Positions 16,228 to 24,926 of a DNA stretch of 64,000 nt are shown here, piece by piece; positions within the stretch are counted from its first letter, which is position 1; every line of letters starts with the position of its first letter. The notes under the pieces are model-generated. The model worked only from the letters and a program-made list of their open reading frames with translations, had not been told where the DNA came from and did not search any database. This DNA is from Lawsonibacter hominis (lineage in GTDB: Bacteria > Bacillota > Clostridia > Oscillospirales > Oscillospiraceae). Location of the stretch: positions 124,001 to 188,000 of the forward strand of contig NZ_JACOPP010000003.1 in assembly GCF_014287895.1 (NCBI RefSeq). The letters run 5' to 3'. A program made the translations under genes and the position numbers.

Positions 16228-16722
16228 ATGAATTTCGGTGAATTGATTGCCCAATACGGCGGCCCCTTCTTCGGGTTCCTGGGCGCGGCCCTTGCTGCGG
16301 GCCTTGCCTGCGTCGGTTCCGCCAAGGGTACCGGTATCGCCGGTGAGGCGGGCGCCGGCCTGCTGGCCGAGGACCCCTCCCAATTTTCCAAGTGCATGAT
16401 CCTGCAGGTCATCCCCGGCACCCAGGGACTATACGGCCTGGTCATCGGCTTTCTGGCTTTGATGAAGATGGGCCTGTTTGCCGGAACCGTCGGTGAACTC
16501 ACGGTGGCCAACGGCCTGTTGATCCTGGCCGCCTGCCTGCCCATGGCGCTGGGCGGCCTGCTGTCCGGCATCGCCCAGGGCCGGGTGGCCGCCGCCTCGG
16601 TCAACATCGTGGCCAAGAACCCCAACGACTGGTCCAAGGGCATGGTGCTGTGCATCATCGTGGAGTTCTATGCCATCCTCTCCCTGCTGATCTCCTTCCT
16701 GATGATCATGTTCGGCTTCTGA
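16228..16722 (+). CDS. ntpK: V-type ATPase subunit K (rotor proteolipid), Na+-type
   Basis: This 164-residue double-hairpin proteolipid has four membrane segments formed by duplication. Only the second hairpin keeps the ion-binding carboxylate (E146 in CIIVEFYAIL). The first hairpin has PGTQGLYG, giving T65, Q66 and Y69, and the third helix gives Q117 in GIAQGRVA. These match the Na+ ligands known from Enterococcus hirae NtpK (T64, Q65, Y68, Q110, E139). A Na+-coupled ring is therefore predicted. Confidence 0.93.
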   Translation: MNFGELIAQYGGPFFGFLGAALAAGLACVGSAKGTGIAGEAGAGLLAEDPSQFSKCMILQVIPGTQGLYGLVIGFLALMKMGLFAGTVGELTVANGLLILAACLPMALGGLLSGIAQGRVAAASVNIVAKNPNDWSKGMVLCIIVEFYAILSLLISFLMIMFGF

Positions 16723-16735
16723 GCGGGGATACGCT

Positions 16736-17326
16736 ATGGACGGAATCGAAAAAATCACCGGACGCATCGCGGAGGATGTGGGGCGGGAGATCGACGAGCT
16801 GACCGCCGAAGCCCGCCGCCAGGCCGACGAGATCGCCGCACGGTATGACGCGCAGGCAAAGCGCGAGTGCGAGGACATCCTGGCCCGAGGCCGGCGGAAC
16901 GCCGACGAGCGGGTGGAGCGGCTGGCCAGCGTGGCCCAGCTGGAGTGCCGCAAGCTGGAGCTGGCGGCCAAGCAGGAGATGCTCTCCAGGGCCTACGACA
17001 AGGCGCTGGAGCAGCTGCTGAACCTGCCGGAGCAGGAGTACACAGCCCTGCTGGCCGACCTGGCGGTGAAGGCCGCCGTCACCGGCCGGGAGGCGGTCAT
17101 CCTCTCCCAGAAGGACCGCACCCGCTATGGCAAGCAGGTGGTCACCGCGGCCAACGAGCGCCTGAACGGCGGCCGGCTCACCCTGTCCGAGCAGACCCGC
17201 CCCATCCAGGGCGGGGTGATCCTCAGCGACGGGGATGTGGAGGTCAATTGCAGCTTTGAGACCCTGGTGCGTCTCCAGCGGGGCGCGCTGGACCGCCCGG
17301 TCGCCCAGATCCTCTTCGGAGATTGA
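16736..17326 (+). CDS. ntpE: V-type ATPase subunit E (peripheral stalk)
   Basis: This 196-residue protein has a charged helical N-terminal half (EIDELTAEARRQADEIAARY) and a globular C-terminal half ending in LDRPVAQILFGD, as in V/A-ATPase subunit E. It forms the peripheral stalk with NtpF and ties the A/B head to subunit I. It starts 13 bases after ntpK. Confidence 0.88.
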   Translation: MDGIEKITGRIAEDVGREIDELTAEARRQADEIAARYDAQAKRECEDILARGRRNADERVERLASVAQLECRKLELAAKQEMLSRAYDKALEQLLNLPEQEYTALLADLAVKAAVTGREAVILSQKDRTRYGKQVVTAANERLNGGRLTLSEQTRPIQGGVILSDGDVEVNCSFETLVRLQRGALDRPVAQILFGD

Positions 17327-17356
17327 CGCGCACTCCGGACGAATGGAGGCAATGTC

Positions 17357-18355
17357 TTGACTAAGATCAAAGATACCGACTACCTGACCATATCCACCCG
17401 CATCCGGGCCATGGAGAACAAGCTGCTCACCCGTGAGCGCATGGAGCGGATGCTGGAGGCCCATACGGACGACGAGGCCGTCAAGGTCCTTTCCGAGTGC
17501 GGTTACGGGGAGCTGACGGAGCTGACCCATACCGCCCTGGACGCCCTGCTGGCCCAGGCCAGGGCGGCGCTGTATCGGGAACTGCGCAGCGCGGTGCCCG
17601 ATCCCGGGCTGGTGGAAGTGTTTCAGATGAAATACGACTACCACAACGCCAAGGTGCTGCTCAAGGCCCAGGCGGTGGGCGCGGAAGCCGACCGCCTCCT
17701 GTCCGGGGGGGGGCGCTGGAGCGCCGGCGCGGTGAAGGACGCGTTTCAGCGGGACAGCCTGCGGGACTTCACGGAGCCCTTTCGCCGCGCGGTGACGCAG
17801 GCGCAGGAGCTTCTGAACGCCGGGGGCGACCCCCAGCTGGCCGACTTTGTGCTGGACCGGGCCTATTTTGAGGAGATGCACGCCGCCGCGGAAGCGACCG
17901 GCAGCGCATTCCTCCAGGGCTACGTGCGCCTGCTCACCGACGCCACTAACCTGCGCTCCGCCGTACGCTCGGCCCGGATGGGGAAGGGAAGCGATTTTCT
18001 CCATCAGGTGCTCCTGAGCGGCGGCAGCGTGGATGCGCGTACCCTGGCCAGCCGCAAGGGAGGCGACCTGTCCGCCGCATTCCGGGCGGGAGCGCTCGCC
18101 GAGGCCGCCGCTCTGGGGGATTCCCTTTCCGCGGCCGGCAGCGGGGAATTGACCGCCTTTGAGCGCGCCTGCGACGACGCGGTTATGGCCTACCTGACCC
18201 GCGCCCGCCGCATCCCGTTTGGGGAGCAGGCAGTGGTGGGCTACCTGTACGCCAGGGAAAACGAGTTTACCGCCATCCGTACCATTCTCTCCGGCCGTAT
18301 GGCCGGTCTGGACGCGGACACCATCCGGGAAAGGCTGCGTGAAGCCTATGTCTAA
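17357..18355 (+). CDS. ntpC: V-type ATPase subunit C (central-stalk socket)
   Basis: This 332-residue, largely helical protein matches bacterial V-ATPase subunit C (the d/AC39 equivalent), which docks the central stalk onto the K ring. Typical stretches are YLTISTRIRAMENKLLTRE and GYLYARENEFTAIRTILSGR. The start codon is TTG at 17357 behind GGAGG; an ATG 5 bases earlier runs into a stop after one codon. It overlaps the next gene by 8 bases. Confidence 0.88.
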   Translation: MTKIKDTDYLTISTRIRAMENKLLTRERMERMLEAHTDDEAVKVLSECGYGELTELTHTALDALLAQARAALYRELRSAVPDPGLVEVFQMKYDYHNAKVLLKAQAVGAEADRLLSGGGRWSAGAVKDAFQRDSLRDFTEPFRRAVTQAQELLNAGGDPQLADFVLDRAYFEEMHAAAEATGSAFLQGYVRLLTDATNLRSAVRSARMGKGSDFLHQVLLSGGSVDARTLASRKGGDLSAAFRAGALAEAAALGDSLSAAGSGELTAFERACDDAVMAYLTRARRIPFGEQAVVGYLYARENEFTAIRTILSGRMAGLDADTIRERLREAYV

Positions 18356-18668
18356 CAGTGGATACAAGATCGCGGTCCTGGGCGACAAGGACAGCGTCCT
18401 GGGGTTCAAGGCGCTGGGCCTGGACGTCTTTCCGGCCGAGACGGCGGAGGAGGCCCGCAGGATCCTCCATACCCTGGCAAAGGAGGACTACGCGGTGATC
18501 TATCTTACCGAGCAGTATGCCGCCGGGATGCAGGCCGATGTGGACCGTTACAAGGATGAGCTGACCCCCGCGGTCATCCTCATCCCCGGCAAGGACGGCA
18601 GCCTGGGCATCGGTATGGCCAACGTGAAGAGCGCTGTGGAACGGGCTGTAGGCGCGGATATTCTATAG
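18348..18668 (+). CDS. ntpG: V-type ATPase subunit F (central shaft, NtpG)
   Basis: This 106-residue Rossmann-like protein (YKIAVLGDKDSVLGFKALGL, then DYAVIYLTEQYA, then VILIPG) corresponds to subunit F of bacterial V/A-ATPases, called NtpG in E. hirae. It binds subunit D in the rotating shaft. The start lies inside the end of ntpC, so translation is coupled. Confidence 0.9.
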   Translation: MSNSGYKIAVLGDKDSVLGFKALGLDVFPAETAEEARRILHTLAKEDYAVIYLTEQYAAGMQADVDRYKDELTPAVILIPGKDGSLGIGMANVKSAVERAVGADIL

Positions 18669-18751
18669 TCCGGGGGAGGATGCTTCTCCCTGGATACAAA
18701 ACCGTCGCGCCGCCTGCGGCGGAAACTCCGGGAGGCGGGGTGCTTCGCAGG

Positions 18752-18771
18752 GGCGGGTGCCCGCACCCGCC
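18752..18771. repeat. GC-rich palindrome between ntpG and ntpA
   Basis: GGCGGGTGC - CC - GCACCCGCC forms a 9-bp palindrome in the 137-base gap inside the operon. Its core (GGGGCGGGTG) matches the palindrome at 24896. It may help set different expression levels for stalk and head genes. Confidence 0.45.
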
Positions 18772-18805
18772 CGCGCCCCCCGACGTGAAAGAAGGTTGAG
18801 TCAAT

Positions 18806-20584
18806 TTGAGCGGAAAAATCGTCAAAGTCTCCGGCCCGCTGGTGGTGGCCACCGGGCTGAAGGACGCCAATATGGCCGACGTGGTCCGGGTGGGAGAGCA
18901 GCGCCTGATCGGTGAGATCCTCACCATGAACGGCGACGCCGCGTCCATCCAGGTCTATGAGGAGACCTCCGGCCTGGGCCCCGGCGCGGCGGTGGAGACC
19001 ACCGGCGCGCCCATGTCCGTGGAGCTGGGCCCCGGTATCATCGAAAATATTTACGACGGTATCCAGCGTCCGCTGGAAGGCATCATGAAAAAGGCGGGGA
19101 GCAACAACCTGCCCCGCGGCGTAGAGGTGCCCGCCCTGGACCGGGAAAAGAAATGGCAGTTCGATGCCGTGGCCAAACCGGGCGACCAGGTCACCGGCGG
19201 CGATGTGCTGGGCACCGTGCAGGAGACCAGCGTGGTGCTCCATAAGATCATGGTTCCCCCCAACATGAGCGGAACCATCGAGTCCATCCAGTCCGGCACC
19301 TTCACGGTGCTGGATACGGTGGCCGTGCTGGTGGACGCAAACGGGGCGCGCCACGAGCTGACCATGGTGCAGAAGTGGCCCGTCCGTGTGGGGCGGCCCT
19401 ACCGGCACAAGTACCCCCCCAGGACGCCCCTGCTCTCCGGCCAGCGGATCGTGGACGCCATGTTCCCCGTGGCCAAGGGCGGCACCGCCGCCATCCCCGG
19501 CCCCTTCGGCTCGGGCAAGACCGTCATGCAGCACCAGCTGGCCAAGTGGTCGGACGTGGATATCGTCATCTACATCGGCTGCGGCGAGCGCGGCAATGAG
19601 ATGACCGACGTGCTGCGGGAGTTTCCCGAACTGGTGGACCCGCGTACCGGCGAGTCCCTGATGAAGCGGACGGTGCTCATCGCCAACACCTCCGACATGC
19701 CCGTGGCCGCCCGTGAGGCGTCGATCTACACCGGCATCACCATCGCCGAGTATTTCCGGGACATGGGCTATGATGTGGCCGTCATCGCCGACTCCACCTC
19801 CCGCTGGGCCGAGGCCCTGCGCGAGATGTCCGGCCGCCTGGAGGAGATGCCCGGCGAAGAGGGCTACCCCGCCTATCTGTCCTCCCGCCTGGCCCAGTTC
19901 TACGAACGGGCCGGCATGGTGGCGTGCATCGGCTCTGACGCCGGCCGCCGGGGTTCCCTGACCGCCGTGGGCGCGGTCTCCCCCCCGGGCGGCGACCTGA
20001 GCGAACCCGTGAGCCAGGCTACCATGCGCATCGTCAAGGTGTTCTGGGCGCTGGATTCCTCGCTGGCCTACCGCCGCCATTTCCCCGCCATCAACTGGCT
20101 CAATTCCTATTCCCTGTATCTGGACTCCCTCAAGCCCTGGTATGACGAGCACCTGGGCAAGCAGTTCATGATCAATCGCGATAAGTCCATGTCCATCCTT
20201 CAGGAGGAGGCCAGCCTCAACGAGATCGTGCAGCTGGTGGGCAAGGACTCCCTCTCCGCCGCCGACCAGCTGACCCTGGAGACGGCCAAGATGCTGCGGG
20301 AGGACTTCCTCCAGCAGAACGGCTTTCTGGAGGTGGACTGGTACTCCAGCTATGACCGGCAGGACAAGATGCTGGGCATGATCCTGGAGTATGACCGGCT
20401 CTGCCGCGCCGCCATCGAGAAGGGCGCCAGGGTGGCCGACCTGTTCGAGATCCCCTTCCGGGAAAAGATGGGCCGGGCCAAGAGCGTACCCGACAGCGAA
20501 TATCCCGCCGTTTATGCGGACATGGCCCGCGAGATGGCCGAGCAGATCGAAGCGGCCGCCGCCAAGGGAGGTGCTGAGGAATGA
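18806..20584 (+). CDS. ntpA: V-type ATPase catalytic subunit A
   Basis: This 592-residue catalytic ATPase subunit has its Walker A motif GPFGSGKT at about residues 232-239, the bulge region after residue 110 that distinguishes A from F-type beta subunits, and downstream VIADSTSRWAEALRE and SPPGGDLSEPVSQ. The start is TTG (MSGKIVKVSG). It hydrolyses ATP to drive the rotor, or makes ATP in reverse. Its ATGA overlap with ntpB ties the stoichiometric A and B subunits together. Confidence 0.95.
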   Translation: MSGKIVKVSGPLVVATGLKDANMADVVRVGEQRLIGEILTMNGDAASIQVYEETSGLGPGAAVETTGAPMSVELGPGIIENIYDGIQRPLEGIMKKAGSNNLPRGVEVPALDREKKWQFDAVAKPGDQVTGGDVLGTVQETSVVLHKIMVPPNMSGTIESIQSGTFTVLDTVAVLVDANGARHELTMVQKWPVRVGRPYRHKYPPRTPLLSGQRIVDAMFPVAKGGTAAIPGPFGSGKTVMQHQLAKWSDVDIVIYIGCGERGNEMTDVLREFPELVDPRTGESLMKRTVLIANTSDMPVAAREASIYTGITIAEYFRDMGYDVAVIADSTSRWAEALREMSGRLEEMPGEEGYPAYLSSRLAQFYERAGMVACIGSDAGRRGSLTAVGAVSPPGGDLSEPVSQATMRIVKVFWALDSSLAYRRHFPAINWLNSYSLYLDSLKPWYDEHLGKQFMINRDKSMSILQEEASLNEIVQLVGKDSLSAADQLTLETAKMLREDFLQQNGFLEVDWYSSYDRQDKMLGMILEYDRLCRAAIEKGARVADLFEIPFREKMGRAKSVPDSEYPAVYADMAREMAEQIEAAAAKGGAEE

Positions 20585-21963
20585 TCCGTGAATACCGTAC
20601 CATACAGGAGATCAACGGCCCCCTGATGGTGGTGCGCAAGGTCTCCGGCGTCACCTATGACGAGCTGGGCGAGATCGAGCTGCCCGACGGCAGCACCCGC
20701 CGCTGCCAGGTGCTGGAGGTCAACGGCGACAACGCCGTTGTGCAGCTGTTCGAGGCATCTGCCGGCATCAACCTGGCCGAGTCCAAGATCCGTTTTCTGG
20801 GCCACCCGCTGGAGCTGGGCGTATCCGGCGACATGCTGGGGCGGGTGTTCAACGGCATGGGCCGTCCCATCGACGGCGGACCGGAGATCCTGGCCGAGGA
20901 GTTCCGGGACATCAACGGCCTGCCCATGAACCCGGCCGCCCGGGACTACCCCAACGAGTTTATTCAGACCGGCATTTCCACCATCGACGGCCTGAACACC
21001 CTGGTGCGCGGACAGAAGCTGCCCATTTTCTCCGGCTCCGGCCTGCCGCACGCGGCCCTGGCGGCCCAGATCGCCCGCCAGGCCAAGGTGCTGGGGGACG
21101 ACGCGGGCAATTTCGCCGTGGTCTTCGCCGCCATCGGCATCACCTTTGAGGAGTCCAACTTCTTCGTGGAGGAGTTCCGCCGTACCGGCGCCATCGACCG
21201 CACCGTGCTCTTTACCAACCTGGCCAACGACCCCGCTGTGGAGCGTATCGCCACACCCCGCATGGCCCTCACCGCCGCGGAATATCTGGCCTTTGAGAAG
21301 GGCATGCACGTACTGGTCATCATGACCGATATCACCAACTACGCCGAGGCCCTGCGCGAGGTGTCGGCGGCCAAGAAGGAAGTCCCCGGCCGCCGCGGCT
21401 ATCCGGGCTATCTGTACACCAACCTGGCCACCATTTACGAGCGGGCCGGCCGTCAGCTGGGCAAGAGCGGCTCCATCACCCTCATCCCCATTCTCACCAT
21501 GCCCGAGGACGACAAGACCCACCCCATCCCCGACCTGACCGGGTATATCACCGAGGGGCAGATCATCCTCAGCCGCGAGCTCTACCGCAAGGGCGTCAAT
21601 CCCCCGGTGGACGTGCTGCCCTCCCTGTCCCGCCTGAAGGACAAGGGCGTGGGCCCCGGTAAGACCCGGGAGGATCACGCGGGGACCATGAACCAGCTCT
21701 TTGCCGCCTATTCCACCGGCAAGGAGAACAAGGAACTCATGTCCATCCTGGGCGAGGCGGCCCTGTCCCCCACCGACCTTTTGTACGCCCGGTTTGCCGA
21801 CGAGTTTGAAAAGCGCTATGTCTCCCAGGGCACCGACGAAAACCGCTCGATCGAAGAGACGCTGGACCTGGGCTGGGAGCTGCTTTCCATCCTCCCGAAG
21901 GCGGAGCTCAAACGCATCAAGCCGGAGCTGATCGACAAATACCTCCCGAAAAAGGAGGGGTAA
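20581..21963 (+). CDS. ntpB: V-type ATPase regulatory subunit B
   Basis: This 460-residue subunit is homologous to A but has the non-catalytic nucleotide loop PIFSGSGLPHAALAAQIARQ in place of a true P-loop. It also has the conserved FFVEEFRRTGAI and YPGYLYTNLATIYERAG. It alternates with A in the hexameric head. The start overlaps ntpA by four bases. Confidence 0.95.
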   Translation: MIREYRTIQEINGPLMVVRKVSGVTYDELGEIELPDGSTRRCQVLEVNGDNAVVQLFEASAGINLAESKIRFLGHPLELGVSGDMLGRVFNGMGRPIDGGPEILAEEFRDINGLPMNPAARDYPNEFIQTGISTIDGLNTLVRGQKLPIFSGSGLPHAALAAQIARQAKVLGDDAGNFAVVFAAIGITFEESNFFVEEFRRTGAIDRTVLFTNLANDPAVERIATPRMALTAAEYLAFEKGMHVLVIMTDITNYAEALREVSAAKKEVPGRRGYPGYLYTNLATIYERAGRQLGKSGSITLIPILTMPEDDKTHPIPDLTGYITEGQIILSRELYRKGVNPPVDVLPSLSRLKDKGVGPGKTREDHAGTMNQLFAAYSTGKENKELMSILGEAALSPTDLLYARFADEFEKRYVSQGTDENRSIEETLDLGWELLSILPKAELKRIKPELIDKYLPKKEG

Positions 21964-21966
21964 GTC

Positions 21967-22680
21967 ATGCCCGCAATTAACGTAAACCCCACCCGGCAGG
22001 AGCTGACCCGGCTGAAGGGCCGGCTCAAGACCTCGATCCGGGGCCATAAGCTGCTCAAAGACAAGCGGGATGAGCTGATGAAGCAGTTTATGGACGTCGT
22101 GCGGGAGAACCGGGCGCTCCGCGCCAAGGTGGAGGCGGCCCTGATCCGGGCCCACGGCTCCTTCACCGTGGCCTCGGCGGTCATGTCCTCCGAGATGCTG
22201 GAGCAGTCCCTGCTCTACCCCAAACAGAGCGTGGAGTTGGACATGACCTTCCAGAACGTCATGTCCGTGAACGTGCCCGTCTATCAGTTCAAGACCAAGA
22301 GCGACGACGCCGGGGAGATCTATCCCTACGGCTTTGCCACCACTTCGGGCGAACTGGACGACGCGGTGGACGCCCTTTCCGGAATCTTTCAGGATATGCT
22401 GCGCCTGGCCCAGATCGAAAAGACCTCCCAGCTGCTGGCGGAGGAGATCGAGAAGACCCGGCGGCGCGTCAACGCGCTGGAGTATGTGAAGATCCCTCAG
22501 ATGCAGGAGGCCATCAAGTATATCTCCATGAAGCTGGATGAAAACGAACGCTCTTCCACGATCCGACTGATGAAGGTCAAGGATATGCTTCTCAAGGAAG
22601 CCATTGAGGAGAAGCGGGAGGAGGACGCCAGGGCCGTGGAGGCCTTTGGCGGCCGCCTGGACGATCCGGAGAGCATCTGA
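21967..22680 (+). CDS. ntpD: V-type ATPase subunit D (rotating shaft)
   Basis: This 237-residue protein has two long antiparallel coiled coils at its ends (PTRQELTRLKGRLKTSIRGH at the N terminus and EKTRRRVNALEYVKIPQMQE toward the C terminus). It is the central rotor axle inside the A3B3 head. It is the last gene of the operon; no ntpH or ntpJ homologue follows. Confidence 0.92.
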   Translation: MPAINVNPTRQELTRLKGRLKTSIRGHKLLKDKRDELMKQFMDVVRENRALRAKVEAALIRAHGSFTVASAVMSSEMLEQSLLYPKQSVELDMTFQNVMSVNVPVYQFKTKSDDAGEIYPYGFATTSGELDDAVDALSGIFQDMLRLAQIEKTSQLLAEEIEKTRRRVNALEYVKIPQMQEAIKYISMKLDENERSSTIRLMKVKDMLLKEAIEEKREEDARAVEAFGGRLDDPESI

Positions 22681-22686
22681 TCCAGC

Positions 22687-22723
22687 AAAAGGCCCCCATC
22701 CATGACTTGGATGGGGGCCTTTT
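22687..22723 (+). terminator. Terminator of the V-ATPase operon
   Basis: A 15-bp stem AAAAGGCCCCCATCC with its complement, 7-base loop, ends in TTTT. Confidence 0.9.
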
Positions 22724-22739
22724 GGCGTCAAAAAAATGA

Positions 22740-22768
22740 TTGACAAACGATAATAGTTCCGCTAAACT
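22740..22768 (+). promoter_or_regulatory. Promoter of the DUF2975-HTH operon
   Basis: TTGACA - 17 bases - TAAACT lies 44 bases before the start of the DUF2975 gene. The -35 overlaps the first copy of the direct repeat below. Confidence 0.7.
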
Positions 22769-22796
22769 GAAAAAGAAATTATTGCAAAACGATAAT
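22745..22796. promoter_or_regulatory. Direct-repeat operator candidate (AAACGATAAT x2)
   Basis: The 10-mer AAACGATAAT occurs at 22745 and again at 22787, 42 bases apart, which is four helical turns. One copy touches the -35 element and the other lies in the leader. This suits binding by the HTH protein encoded two genes downstream. Confidence 0.5.
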
Positions 22797-22811
22797 TTGG
22801 AGGGAGAGCAC

Positions 22812-23762
22812 ATGACAAAACGGGAGGCGCTCCTGTTGACCGCGGCGGCCGCGCTGGGAGCGGTGCTGGCCGGCCTGACGGAGTGGGGGATGGGACTGCG
22901 GGCCGGGCTGGGCTTGATTGACGGCATTGGGGATGGCCTGCGCGCGCTCTCCGGACTGGGATACGCCGGAAATCTGGCCGCCTGGGCCATCTGCCTGGCG
23001 GCGGCAGGACTGCCGTTGGGATGGCTGTGGTATCAGCGGCGCAGGCGCAGGCTGTACTGGGAGGACGCGCTGCTGCTGCTGCTGGCCGCCCAGCTTCTGT
23101 ACAGCCTCTACCGGCTTGCCAATCGGGCCGCCCTGATCGGACAGGAGACGTTGGATCTCACCGGCGTTTGGGCGCTGGCGGCGGGGGGCGCCCTGTTTGC
23201 CACCCTGGCCGGATACGCGGTGCTCCGTCTGCTGCGGCGCCTGGAGAAGGAGGCGGGGCTGTCCCGCTTGTTCCGGGGCCTGCTGACCGGCGCGGCGGCG
23301 CTGCTGGTGTTCCTGGCCGTATGGGGGGCGCTGAGCGGCTTTCTGGCCCAGGCCGCGGCGGTGACCGCGGGCAACACCGGCGATCCGGCGGGGGCGGCGC
23401 GCACCAACGGAGTTGGCGCTGTCCTGACGCTGCTGGGGCTGACGCCCAGCTTCCTGGGGGCGGCGGTACTCCTGTGGGGCGCCCGGCTGGCCCGGGCACT
23501 GGAGCGGGAGCCCTTCGGGGCGGAGACGGTGGAGCTTTGCCGGATCACCGCGGAGCGCTGCCGCCGGACGGCCCAATGCGCCATCCTCCTGTGCGTGGGC
23601 GGCAACCTGCTCCAGCTGCTCCTGCTGCCCCAGCTGCGGAAGGTCTCGTTTACCATGACCCTGCCGTTGGTGAGCGTGGCGCTCTCAGCGGCGCTCTTTC
23701 TGCTGTGCCGCTACTTTCAACAGGGCAAGGCTATCCACGACGACAACCAGAGCATTATTTAA
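22812..23762 (+). CDS. DUF2975 family membrane protein
   Basis: This 316-residue protein has seven to eight hydrophobic segments. The C-terminal half fits DUF2975 (LLWGARLARALEREPFGAETVE, then a final membrane segment before FQQGKAIHDDNQSII). Such proteins are nearly always followed by a small Cro/YozG-type regulator, as here. The start MTKREALLL is chosen because GGAGGGAG lies about 7 bases upstream. The function is unknown, possibly a sensory or transport partner of the regulator. Confidence 0.78.
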   Translation: MTKREALLLTAAAALGAVLAGLTEWGMGLRAGLGLIDGIGDGLRALSGLGYAGNLAAWAICLAAAGLPLGWLWYQRRRRRLYWEDALLLLLAAQLLYSLYRLANRAALIGQETLDLTGVWALAAGGALFATLAGYAVLRLLRRLEKEAGLSRLFRGLLTGAAALLVFLAVWGALSGFLAQAAAVTAGNTGDPAGAARTNGVGAVLTLLGLTPSFLGAAVLLWGARLARALEREPFGAETVELCRITAERCRRTAQCAILLCVGGNLLQLLLLPQLRKVSFTMTLPLVSVALSAALFLLCRYFQQGKAIHDDNQSII

Positions 23763-23771
23763 GGGCGCGCC

Positions 23772-24005
23772 ATGGCCATACGGGTATCTCTGAGCGATGT
23801 GCTCAAGGCGCGGGGCATGACGGCCAAGGAGCTGTGCGCCAAGGTCGGCATCACCGAGGCAAACCTTTCCATCCTGCGCAGCGGGAAGGCAAGCGGCGTG
23901 CGGTTCCATACCATCAACCGCATTTGTTATTACCTGGACTGTGACGTGGGCGATATTCTGCATTTTGACGGAAGATTGGAGGAGGATGATGAAACGGATG
24001 GGTAG
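23772..24005 (+). CDS. Small Cro/C1-type HTH regulator (YozG-like)
   Basis: This 77-residue protein is essentially one HTH domain: VLKARGMTAKELCAKVGITE as the two DNA-binding helices, then FHTINRICYYLDCDVGDIL, the signature of the YozG/Cro-like family paired with DUF2975 membrane proteins. It probably autoregulates the operon through the AAACGATAAT repeats. The downstream secreted-protein gene begins inside its 3' end. Confidence 0.88.
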   Translation: MAIRVSLSDVLKARGMTAKELCAKVGITEANLSILRSGKASGVRFHTINRICYYLDCDVGDILHFDGRLEEDDETDG

Positions 24006-24909
24006 GCGCCTGGCGCTGCTTGCGGCGGCCGCGGCGGTGCTGGCGGCTCTGGGGACCGTGCCGCTGGCCGCGCCGGGGCCGGAGGGGCAGGCGGACCGCT
24101 TTGTGGGCTTCCATGTGGCGTTCGGTGCAAGGCAGACCCCTTATGACGACGGCAGCTGGACGGAATACGGCAGTCAGACGCTGGATACCGGGCGCTTTGG
24201 GGCGCTGTCGTTCCCGCGCAGCGTGCTGTTCGGGGTGTACGACGCGGAGCGGGGCCGGTATGACTTCCCCGGTCTGGAGGGGCGTAACTGCTTCCTCTAT
24301 CAGAGTGTGGAGGAAAACGGAGACCTGGTGAACAGCAGCAGCGTGGAGCTGGCGCATCCGAACATGGCCTACAAGTCGACGGACCAGGGGGAGGAGGAAA
24401 CCATCTCCGGCACCGTTTATTTCCGGGCGGGAGAGGAAGAGCGCTTTGTTACCCTCTACCGGGTGTATCAGACGGAGGACGGGCGCCTCTATCTGGACGG
24501 CAGCGGCAACAGCTACGGCGGGGCGGGCGGCATGACCGTCACGGAACATTGGCAGCAGAGCGTAACGGAGAACGGCGAGACGCACAGCACCTCCTTCTCC
24601 GTGGAGGTCTCCCTGCAGGCCGTTCAGCCGCTGCAGACGGTAACGGTCACCCAGTACGGCGGCTCGGACGAACCGCTGGCGGCCTGCGTGCTGGACGGAA
24701 GCCGGGCGGAGGAGTCGATATCCCTTCTGCCGCAGACCCAGTGGGTGCTGGTGGCCGAGCGGGACGAGGACGGCGGCGTGAAACGCACCGTCTACGACCT
24801 TGCCCCGGAAGGCGGGCCGCTGATGCATACGGCGTGGTTTTTGGATGAGGCGGGTCTGGGCCGTCCGGTTTTCCTTACCATCGGAGTGCAGGCTGAGGGG
24901 CGGGTGTGA
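23989..24909 (+). CDS. Secreted hypothetical protein in the DUF2975 operon
   Basis: This protein of about 306 residues starts with an N-terminal signal or anchor (RRLALLAAAAAVLAALGTVPL) followed by a beta-rich extracellular region (YGSQTLDTGRFGALSFPRS and repeated YL.G.G segments). The start is placed at the second of two adjacent ATGs because GGAGGA then sits 5 bases away. It overlaps the HTH gene by 17 bases. No family was recognised. Co-transcription suggests a shared stress or envelope function. Confidence 0.65.
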   Translation: MKRMGRRLALLAAAAAVLAALGTVPLAAPGPEGQADRFVGFHVAFGARQTPYDDGSWTEYGSQTLDTGRFGALSFPRSVLFGVYDAERGRYDFPGLEGRNCFLYQSVEENGDLVNSSSVELAHPNMAYKSTDQGEEETISGTVYFRAGEEERFVTLYRVYQTEDGRLYLDGSGNSYGGAGGMTVTEHWQQSVTENGETHSTSFSVEVSLQAVQPLQTVTVTQYGGSDEPLAACVLDGSRAEESISLLPQTQWVLVAERDEDGGVKRTVYDLAPEGGPLMHTAWFLDEAGLGRPVFLTIGVQAEGRV

Positions 24910-24920
24910 CACCCGCCCCT
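24896..24920. repeat. Perfect 12-bp palindrome between convergent genes
   Basis: AGGGGCGGGTGT - G - ACACCCGCCCCT spans the stop codon of the secreted-protein gene and lies just before the stop of the opposing ferritin-like gene. It lacks T-runs, so it is more REP-like than a classical terminator. Its core is shared with the palindrome at 18752. Confidence 0.55.
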
Positions 24921-24926
24921 ACCGTG

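Noticed and set aside
20512..22746. A 744-codon open frame on the minus strand
   Set aside because: It is antisense to ntpB and ntpD, which are unmistakable; it is a composition artefact.
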